Shown here: positions 54,571 through 61,139 of the stretch, piece after piece | Layout: every line of letters begins with the position of its first letter | How positions within the stretch are numbered: position 1 is the first letter of the stretch | Origin: Nonlabens sp. YIK11 | GTDB lineage: Bacteria > Bacteroidota > Bacteroidia > Flavobacteriales > Flavobacteriaceae | Length of the DNA: 64,000 nt | Direction of reading: 5' to 3' | Assembly (NCBI RefSeq): GCF_001413925.1 | Contig: NZ_LBMJ01000001.1 | Location: 806,001 to 870,000, forward strand | Position numbers and translations under genes: made by a program | The notes under the pieces: model-generated | What the model was told of the DNA's origin: nothing | Seen by the model: only the letters and a program-made list of their open reading frames with translations | Databases searched by the model: none

Positions 54571-55743
54571 TTATGCTTTTATTCTAATTTGTTGATCGTC
54601 CTTCACGCTACGTGCTCCTTCAACGATAATGACATCGCCTACTTCTAGACCGTTTACGATCTCGATCATGTTGTCGCTTGTTTTACCGGTTTTAATCAGT
54701 TTCCTTTTCGCGACAGCGGTATCAAAATCATCTCCAGATTGACGATCCACGGCGACCATCACATATTGCTCACCATCTTGATTTTCACTAATCACGGCAA
54801 GAGGAATCAAAATGGCCTCTTTGTTAGTGTAGTCGTTGATTTTTAGCTTGGCCGTTAGGTTAGGCTTCACGTTCTTCTTTTCATTCTTTACGGGAACTTC
54901 AATAGAAAACGAACGGTTGGCAGGATTGATGAATGAACTGGCCTGACGCACTTTACTGTCCATTTTTTCACCTAAAACTGGGAATTCAATTTGCACATCA
55001 GTACCTTCATTGATGGATGCAATGTAGGTTTCTGGCACTTCTACCTCGATGTACATGTTATCTAGGTTGACAAGTCTAAAAAGTTCTGTCATACCAGGAG
55101 ACACGACATTGCCTTGTTCTGTCATTACATTGTCAATTACTCCAGCAAATGGTGCTTTCACGACAGATTTAGCAAGTTGCTGTTGCATGGAATTAATCGC
55201 ATTTTGTTGGGATTCATAGTTAGCTTTTGCCTGTAGGTATTGAATTTCAGATCCTATGTTTTGATCCCACAATCTCTTTTGTCTTTCAAATGTCGTTTTA
55301 GCGAGTTGCGCCTGGACTTTCATTTGTTCGATCTGTTGAGAGAGACCACCGTCATCAATTTTGGCAAGAGTTTGTCCTTTAGACACCTTTTGACCTTCAG
55401 TCACATAGACGCGCTGCAGTATTCCTGAAGTTTCTGCCTTAACGGTAATGTTTTGTTTAGTATCTACACTACCTTGAAGCTCGATATAGTGGTTGAACAA
55501 CGTATCCTCGATAGGTTCCACACTCACGAGCGATCCTTCTTTTTTTACACTGTTTTTGTCCAGGTAGGATTCAATGGCTTTGATCTCATCTTCCAGTTCC
55601 TTCTTCTGGTTGAGTAATTCTGTTTTCTTTTGTGAGATCGATTCTGTATCACCGTTGGCAATAAGTTCGTCCACGCTGGGCTCGCCACCACCACAGGCAA
55701 CGATTACAGGCAATAACAGTAGGTATAAATATTTAGTTTTCAT
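54571..55743 (-). CDS. Efflux periplasmic adaptor (membrane fusion) lipoprotein
   Basis: 390 residues from the ATG at 55743. This start gives a clean lipoprotein signal (MKTKYLYLLLLPVIVACGGG, Cys17); an upstream in-frame ATG at 55764 lies inside the tolC-like gene. A long helical hairpin at ~25-50 precedes the lipoyl-like half-motifs (IELQGSVDTKQNITVKAETSG and AKSVVKAPFAGVIDNVMTEQG), with the alpha-hairpin between and the beta-barrel after. Links the RND pump to the outer-membrane channel. Confidence 0.9.
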   Translation of the reverse strand: MKTKYLYLLLLPVIVACGGGEPSVDELIANGDTESISQKKTELLNQKKELEDEIKAIESYLDKNSVKKEGSLVSVEPIEDTLFNHYIELQGSVDTKQNITVKAETSGILQRVYVTEGQKVSKGQTLAKIDDGGLSQQIEQMKVQAQLAKTTFERQKRLWDQNIGSEIQYLQAKANYESQQNAINSMQQQLAKSVVKAPFAGVIDNVMTEQGNVVSPGMTELFRLVNLDNMYIEVEVPETYIASINEGTDVQIEFPVLGEKMDSKVRQASSFINPANRSFSIEVPVKNEKKNVKPNLTAKLKINDYTNKEAILIPLAVISENQDGEQYVMVAVDRQSGDDFDTAVAKRKLIKTGKTSDNMIEIVNGLEVGDVIIVEGARSVKDDQQIRIKA

Positions 55744-55750
55744 AATGGAA

Positions 55751-57136
55751 TCAGTCTTGGTCATTGTTGGTTAGATATTCTGGTGTGTTGAGTACGGTCT
55801 CTAGGGCAGCCTTATTTGTGATGACCTGATACATACTGTTGAGGTACTCGCTTTGTGCTTCATAAAGTTGGGTTTGTGCCTGTCTCAAATCAAAGCTGGT
55901 AGCGATACCTTCTGTAAATTTTATTTCGTTTTTGTTTTCAATGCGCTCTGCGAGCTGCAGATTTTGTTTGCTTGTGAAATAGGTGTCTATCGCCAGTTGA
56001 TATTCATTGACGGCACGTTCATATTCCAACTCAATTTCCTGTTCTGCACGCACTTGATCTGTCAATGCTTGATCCCATGCAATTTTTGCACGATCCACTC
56101 GCGCCTTTCTACCAAAAGAAGTAAACACGGGCCAGTTAATGCTCAATCCAGCAATGGACTGTTGGAACCATTGCGTGTTGCTATTAAAGAACACAAAATC
56201 ATCATCAAATGCTTGCGTCCCATAATTCACAAAGGCAGTGACTTTAGGCAACGCCTTGCTGCGTTCCAGTTTGTATTCCAGTCTGCGTTGTTCAGAAAGG
56301 TTTCTAGCAATTTGATAATCCACGCTTTGCTCCAGGTTGAGGTTCTCATTGGTTAACGCAGGATCGATGGTTTTTAGGGCCAGACTTTCCAAATCATCTT
56401 TTAAGGTAATGGTTTCCTTAAGGTCAATTCCTAAAGCCAGTTGGAGCATATTCATCGCAATCTCAGTTTGTCGACGCGCGCTGTTGAGCTGGTTGGTCAA
56501 CTGTAAATATGTGATTTGTAATTGCTCGACATCTTCTTCTTCAGTAAGTCCGTTCTCGTAAATCTTGCGAGTCTCGTTGAGGTTTTTTTCTACTGTCTCA
56601 AGATTCCGGGTTACGATATCCACGTTTTCTTGGGATAATAGCACGCCGCCATAAGCGTTGATGACACCTTTGCGCACTTCCAGTTTAGTCTTGTTATTGG
56701 AATTTTCAGAAAAATCCAGGAATGTTTTTGAGGCTTCCAGCGCCACAATGTAGCTACCGTCAAAGATGATCTGGGAAAGAGTGGCCGTAAGATTAGCACT
56801 CTGTTTAGGCGAGAATGCTACGGGAACAAAAGTTCCAGGCTCGCCGCCAGCAATTTCTCCTGGTAGTGGCGTGATGGGTTGTTTGAGCTGATTTTGATAG
56901 TCTGCCGTACCAGTGACTTGCGGCAGGCCAGTTGCTGTAGTTTCCCATTTTTGCTTGAGCGCTGCGGCGATATCTCGCTTGGCGTTCAAGGCTTGGTAGT
57001 TGTTGCTGAGCGCAAAATCGATGGCTTCTTCCAGAGTGAAAGCATAACTCTCCAGACCAGTTGTGGTTTGTTGCGAGTTCGCTTTCGCGAAAGCGAAAAA
57101 CATCAAAATCAACGTCACATAGGATAATCTGTTCAT
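55751..57136 (-). CDS. TolC-family outer-membrane efflux channel
   Basis: 461 residues. Signal peptide MNRLSYVTLILMFFAFAKA; the palindrome at 57078 encodes FAFAKAN, i.e. the hydrophobic end and the AKA cleavage site. Mature part has two OEP repeats: SYAFTLEEAIDFALSNNYQALNAKRD and DYQIARNLSEQRRLEYKLERSKALPKV, with long helices (DVEQLQITYLQLTNQLNSARRQTEIAMNMLQLALG). One bp behind the TetR gene, overlapping or abutting the MFP gene, so one operon. Confidence 0.92.
   Translation of the reverse strand: MNRLSYVTLILMFFAFAKANSQQTTTGLESYAFTLEEAIDFALSNNYQALNAKRDIAAALKQKWETTATGLPQVTGTADYQNQLKQPITPLPGEIAGGEPGTFVPVAFSPKQSANLTATLSQIIFDGSYIVALEASKTFLDFSENSNNKTKLEVRKGVINAYGGVLLSQENVDIVTRNLETVEKNLNETRKIYENGLTEEEDVEQLQITYLQLTNQLNSARRQTEIAMNMLQLALGIDLKETITLKDDLESLALKTIDPALTNENLNLEQSVDYQIARNLSEQRRLEYKLERSKALPKVTAFVNYGTQAFDDDFVFFNSNTQWFQQSIAGLSINWPVFTSFGRKARVDRAKIAWDQALTDQVRAEQEIELEYERAVNEYQLAIDTYFTSKQNLQLAERIENKNEIKFTEGIATSFDLRQAQTQLYEAQSEYLNSMYQVITNKAALETVLNTPEYLTNNDQD
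57078..57097. repeat. Interspersed palindrome in the tolC-like signal peptide
   Basis: Perfect 20-bp TTCGCTTTCGCGAAAGCGAA. Read F-A-F-A-K-A-N at the signal-peptidase site. Confidence 0.92.
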
Positions 57137-57751
57137 TTAGTCGTGGTTTGATTGGGTTAGTTGGTTCAATATTTTACGTCCGGTAGGCGTGACGATACCG
57201 CGCAGGTGATATTCCAGATATTGATCGTACAGTTTGTCTTGTGGGAACTGATCTACTGGAAAAATGGAAATATCCTTTATTCCTTGAATGCCAATAAAAT
57301 ACATGCGTGCAACAAAGGTCTTGTCAATATTATCGCGGTAAAGTCCCAGCTCGATGCCTCTTTCTACATTGCGATAGATACAGTTGTCCATAAAATCATA
57401 CATCTGTTTGTTGACCAGCTTGTGTATTTCAGGATAGTACTTTTGAAGCTGATAAATAGAAGAGGTGTTGTCACCTTTGAGTTCCCGCATGACATAGCTC
57501 TTGATCTCATAAAGCTCCTCAATGGGATTGCGGTCCTCACAGGTAGAGATTTTTTCAACACCATTGCATATGTGATGACACATGTGCAACGAGGTGGCTG
57601 CGACCAGTTCGCTCTTGTTTTTATAATGGGTGTAGAGCGTCTTCTTACTCATTCCCATCTTGTTGGCAATCTCGTCCATGGTCACACTTTTGAAACCATG
57701 GTTGATGAACATGTCCAGCGACTCCGTTAAAATTAGTTCTTTAGTTTCCAT
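57137..57751 (-). CDS. TetR family regulator of the efflux operon
   Basis: 204 residues. HTH: ILTESLDMFINHGFKSVTMDEIANKMGMSKKTLYTHYKNKSELV (residues ~6-50), standard TetR. C-terminal ligand domain without known specificity. First gene of the operon with tolC/MFP/RND and preceded by a palindromic operator, so likely autoregulation plus control of the pump in response to a toxic compound. Confidence 0.92.
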   Translation of the reverse strand: METKELILTESLDMFINHGFKSVTMDEIANKMGMSKKTLYTHYKNKSELVAATSLHMCHHICNGVEKISTCEDRNPIEELYEIKSYVMRELKGDNTSSIYQLQKYYPEIHKLVNKQMYDFMDNCIYRNVERGIELGLYRDNIDKTFVARMYFIGIQGIKDISIFPVDQFPQDKLYDQYLEYHLRGIVTPTGRKILNQLTQSNHD

Positions 57752-57762
57752 AATTGAAGCTG

Positions 57763-57804
57763 CAAAAGTACAGCTAGGAAACTTTAAAAACTAAGAAAGT
57801 TTCC
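57763..57804 (-). promoter_or_regulatory. Promoter and TetR operator of the efflux operon
   Basis: CAAAAGTA at 57763-57770 reads TACTTTTG on the minus strand (-7 element), 12 bp from the start codon. Perfect inverted repeat GGAAACTTT-N10-AAAGTTTCC at 57777-57804 covers the spacer up to the -33 region, ideal for repression. Confidence 0.75.
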
Positions 57805-57877
57805 AAAGTTTTATATTTATTTAACATTGGACTATTTTTCATAGAAGATGTATGTAACCTTGCCTATTTTTGAAACC

Positions 57878-58861
57878 ATGACATCAATGGAACACTTGCG
57901 ATCCCAATTTCTAGAATACCTGCAGCAAAAGGTAACTTTAACAGAGCCTGCCGGGCTTTACGATCCCGTACATTACATCCTGCAACTAGGCGGCAAGCGA
58001 TTGCGACCATTAATGACTTTGATGAGCGCGCAGATGTATGGCGCGCCTGTCACCAGTGCCATGGATGCCGCTGTAGCCGTTGAGGTTTTTCACAACTTCA
58101 CCTTGTTGCATGATGATATTATGGATGCTGCAGACTTGCGTCGTGGCCAGGCTACGGTCCATAAAAAATGGGATGTCAATACCGGTATTTTGAGTGGTGA
58201 TGCGATGATGATCATGGCCTATCAACAGTTTCTATCCTATGAGCCAAAAACCTTTTACGATCTAAACAAACTATTTTCAAAGACAGCCCTTGAGGTTTGT
58301 GAAGGCCAGCAGTATGACGTGGATTTTGAAACTAGGGATGATGTTACTGTTGATGAATATCTATTGATGATCAAGCTCAAAACATCAGTTTTAGTAGGTT
58401 GTGCCCTGCAAATGGGAGCGATTATTGCGCAAAAGAATATTGCAGAGCAGGAAAAAATCTACAACTATGGTATCGAGTTGGGAATGGCATTTCAATTGAT
58501 GGATGACTATCTGGACGCCTTTGGTGATCCAGAGACTTTTGGAAAGGAAGTAGGTGGTGATATTAGAGAAAACAAGAAAACCTATCTGTATTTGAAATCC
58601 ATCGACAACAAAGATTTTGCTACAGAACTAAAAGATCTTTTTGCTCAGGACTACCGCAGTCTGACCGATCAAGAAATTGAAGATAAAAAGGACCGAGCAA
58701 AAGAACTTTTTGTCAATAGCGGTGGCGCTAATCGCACACTGGAAGCGATTGAAGATTACACTCAAAAAGCCCTCAAAACCATCGAGTCACTCGATATGGA
58801 AAAGGAGCACAAAACGATCTTGAAAAAGTTCTCTCAAGATCTTATGTCTAGAATAAGTTAA
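57878..58861 (+). CDS. Polyprenyl synthetase (isoprenyl diphosphate synthase)
   Basis: Chain-elongating prenyltransferase, for example for GGPP or the menaquinone side chain. Aspartate-rich motifs: LLHDDIMDAADLRRG (FARM) and MDDYLDAFGD (SARM), with GGKRLRPLMTLM before. The ATG at 57848 is in frame, but a TATTTTTG promoter-like element (57865-57872) overlaps it, and family members begin near MEHLRSQFLEYL, so I choose the ATG at 57878 (327 residues); 57887 is equally possible. The next gene begins 2 bp after the stop. Confidence 0.88.
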   Translation: MTSMEHLRSQFLEYLQQKVTLTEPAGLYDPVHYILQLGGKRLRPLMTLMSAQMYGAPVTSAMDAAVAVEVFHNFTLLHDDIMDAADLRRGQATVHKKWDVNTGILSGDAMMIMAYQQFLSYEPKTFYDLNKLFSKTALEVCEGQQYDVDFETRDDVTVDEYLLMIKLKTSVLVGCALQMGAIIAQKNIAEQEKIYNYGIELGMAFQLMDDYLDAFGDPETFGKEVGGDIRENKKTYLYLKSIDNKDFATELKDLFAQDYRSLTDQEIEDKKDRAKELFVNSGGANRTLEAIEDYTQKALKTIESLDMEKEHKTILKKFSQDLMSRIS

Positions 58862-58863
58862 CC

Positions 58864-59163
58864 ATGGAACTGGCGCGCATTCAAGAACAGCTGGAAGCGA
58901 AACATCACATTTTTATGGTGTACCGCAATCAGGTGAATAAAGATCTGGAACGATCTGGTTATGATGCGATCGTAGAGAATAATCCGCAAGAGTTTTTAGC
59001 AGCCTTGATCGACTTGTTGAATGAGGCGATTGAAGATGGAGACCCTAAGCTACAGCAACTCTATTATCTCGCCGATGTCCAAGAAAAAAACCTAGAACAT
59101 GGAATTATTCTAGGTTTCTTATCCAGAGAATGGATCAAAATTAAGTATCGATTGAATCAGTAA
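58864..59163 (+). CDS. Uncharacterised 99-residue protein after the prenyl synthetase
   Basis: Helical, charged, no signal peptide or membrane segment (MELARIQEQLEAKHHIFMVYRNQVNKD...). I do not recognise a family. It starts 2 bp after the prenyl synthetase stop, so co-translated; a linked role is possible. A perfect 7-bp hairpin without T-run follows at 59164-59181. Confidence 0.65.
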   Translation: MELARIQEQLEAKHHIFMVYRNQVNKDLERSGYDAIVENNPQEFLAALIDLLNEAIEDGDPKLQQLYYLADVQEKNLEHGIILGFLSREWIKIKYRLNQ

Positions 59164-59181
59164 GGGCTGGCGTACCAGCCC
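59164..59181. other. Hairpin between convergent genes
   Basis: GGGCTGG-CGTA-CCAGCCC. No T-run on either strand; it may still slow convergent transcription. Confidence 0.45.
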
Positions 59182-59203
59182 AAACCAATCATCAACAATA
59201 ATT

Positions 59204-60256
59204 TTAATTGTTCATCTCTTCGTTATACTCTTCAGTAGCATCTTTAATACGCTCACTCATAGTTTGATTGCTATTGCTGTTGAATTCTTCCATAAACTCT
59301 TCAATAGCATCACTTTTTTGATCGTCATATTTTTTACGTGACTTGATCAGTTCCTTGTTTAGGTCGTATAATGCCTCGTCAATTTCCTCTAGGTTTTCTA
59401 GATTCTCATCAAGATCTGTTTCGGCATTGTTTTTCTCCATCTCATACTCTTTCATCTCCTTTTGCACATCTGCAACAGCATCCATCACATCGTCAATTTT
59501 TAAGTAGGCTGGCATTCTATTCACCATCTCATTAAAACTCGCTCTCAAGGTTTTTTGATAGGTGTTTTTTTCGTCGTCTGCAGCTTCATATAAGGCTATG
59601 CGATCATCCTGTACTTTTGCGTAATTATCAAAATTGATGATGGTCACATATCCAGCATCGTCATAATTCACATTGTCTACAAAATCTCTGTACGCATCAT
59701 AATCTATGGAAGTATCGTTTTCAAGACTTAGGCGTATGTCTACAATCTCATCATTAAGGTCCTGCACCGCTTCTTCTACATCTACAATACGGCTTTTGAT
59801 AGCACTTTCTGTAGCATTAGCATTATTTAAGGTAGCGTTTAAGCGATCCATTCTATTTCTAACGTCACTTACTTCTTTCATTACCAGATTAGTTTTTAAA
59901 TAAGCCGGCATTTGTGCTACAAAGGTTTCAAAAGAAGCGTATGCTTTTTCACCATTCATCTTGTCTCTTAGATTGGGACTTGTAGAAAGATTTTTAATAT
60001 CATTTTGCAACTGGCCATATTCCTCAAAACCTGTAATGGTTAAGTTGTTATCCTTATCCACATTCACATTGGTTTTCATTTCATTTGCCATCGTTTCGGC
60101 ATCTTCACGGGTTACAACAGCAACGACGTCAGAATCATCTTCCGTTGCGGCATCTTCATCATAGACTTCCATCACAAGTGTCTCATCCGTTTTTTCTTCT
60201 TTACATGCTGTCATTGCTAGAGAAACAGCAATCATTGTTATAAATATCTTTTTCAT
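59204..60256 (-). CDS. Coiled-coil lipoprotein with internal duplication
   Basis: 350 residues from the ATG at 60256 (MKKIFITMIAVSLAMTACKEE, lipobox Cys18); an upstream ATG at 60283 spoils the signal. Two homologous halves of about 130 residues can be aligned: FETFVAQMPAYLKTNLVMKEVSDVRNRM with FNEMVNRMPAYLKIDDVMDAVADVQKEM, and ITGFEEYGQLQND with IINFDNYAKVQDD. Strong coiled coil, mostly Glu, Asp, Lys. No family recognised. Presumably a periplasmic or surface lipoprotein. Confidence 0.7.
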   Translation of the reverse strand: MKKIFITMIAVSLAMTACKEEKTDETLVMEVYDEDAATEDDSDVVAVVTREDAETMANEMKTNVNVDKDNNLTITGFEEYGQLQNDIKNLSTSPNLRDKMNGEKAYASFETFVAQMPAYLKTNLVMKEVSDVRNRMDRLNATLNNANATESAIKSRIVDVEEAVQDLNDEIVDIRLSLENDTSIDYDAYRDFVDNVNYDDAGYVTIINFDNYAKVQDDRIALYEAADDEKNTYQKTLRASFNEMVNRMPAYLKIDDVMDAVADVQKEMKEYEMEKNNAETDLDENLENLEEIDEALYDLNKELIKSRKKYDDQKSDAIEEFMEEFNSNSNQTMSERIKDATEEYNEEMNN

Positions 60257-60453
60257 AATTTTTTGGTTTTCTAATAGCAACATACGACCATTGTGTAGGA
60301 ATTACCCTTAATTTAATCATAAGTCTGGCGTAGGGAAGCCTATACCGATTGATAATTAACACATATTATTACCGCATTAAAACCGTATTAACATAGTGAG
60401 GCCACAAGATGGGCAGCACCTGCATGGAAAGGAGTTGGGATGTGTGGGATGAT

Positions 60454-60473
60454 TTCGCTTTCGCGAAAGCGAA
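60454..60473. repeat. Interspersed palindrome, intergenic copy
   Basis: Perfect 20-bp TTCGCTTTCGCGAAAGCGAA, 3 bp from the stop of the small outer-membrane protein gene. The remainder of 60257-60453 shows nothing recognisable. Confidence 0.92.
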
Positions 60474-60476
60474 CTC

Positions 60477-61028
60477 TTAAAAAAGCACTCGTGCAAACGG
60501 CTGCAACCCGTTTCTATAAATGCTGCGATCCTCATTAAACAATACATCATAGCGAACACCTATGACCACAGGACCATTAGAATAACCAGCGCCCAGGAAT
60601 AATGCAGGAACCCAATAATTGTCATCGAGAAATTGATCGTCCTCAAAATTTCTATTCACATTGAGCAATTCAAAATCAGAGCTGAGTTGGATCTCACGAA
60701 TGGGTTGAAAAATACCGATAAGGCTACCACCTAGAATGGTGCTGGTAAAATCCAGCCCATCGTTAAAGCCATTGCGGTTATCAAAATTGCGCTTTACATA
60801 ACTACCATTGAGACCAATGCCAACGCCTACATATGGATTGACCTGATAGATCGCCTGCGGTGCTACTTGAATTGCGGTGTATCCAGTGCTAAAATTGAGA
60901 CCTAGATTACCTCCATAACGCACGCGATTCCAAAAGTCTGAACCAGCATCTTGAGCAACCATGCTGCTGCAAATCGAGATCCCAAAAAGTAAAGTGATTA
61001 TCAGTTTTTTAGAAAAAATAGAAGCCAT
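60477..61028 (-). CDS. Small outer-membrane beta-barrel protein
   Basis: 183 residues. A signal peptide ends at SSMVAQ (~25). The mature part has about eight amphipathic strands (YGGNLGLNFSTGYTAIQVAPQAIYQ, PYVGVGIGLNGSYV, STILGGSLIGIFQP) and ends in FARVLF with the C-terminal Phe, typical for barrel insertion. In flavobacterial genomes this gene, divergent from sucA, is sometimes labelled 'alpha-ketoglutarate decarboxylase'; nothing in the sequence supports an enzyme, and the name seems borrowed from its neighbour. Confidence 0.75.
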   Translation of the reverse strand: MASIFSKKLIITLLFGISICSSMVAQDAGSDFWNRVRYGGNLGLNFSTGYTAIQVAPQAIYQVNPYVGVGIGLNGSYVKRNFDNRNGFNDGLDFTSTILGGSLIGIFQPIREIQLSSDFELLNVNRNFEDDQFLDDNYWVPALFLGAGYSNGPVVIGVRYDVLFNEDRSIYRNGLQPFARVLF

Positions 61029-61093
61029 TGTCTGAAGTTATAGTGCAATCGTTATAAATATACAAAACGCTATGCCGTACAAAGCCAATTCTT

Positions 61094-61101
61094 TACTTTT
61101 G
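61094..61101 (+). promoter_or_regulatory. -7 element for sucA
   Basis: TACTTTTG matches TAnnTTTG, 38 bp before the ATG at 61140. No clear -33. Confidence 0.5.
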
Positions 61102-61139
61102 CTATAATTATCGAAAACGGGACTTTTCCCGATAGATTT

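Noticed and set aside
55853..56356. Long antisense frame (167 residues) in the tolC-like gene
   Set aside because: Lies fully opposite conserved OEP repeats; cysteine-rich odd composition typical of antisense translation.
57161..57730. Antisense frame (189 residues) covering the TetR gene
   Set aside because: The minus-strand TetR HTH is unmistakable; the plus frame has no motif.
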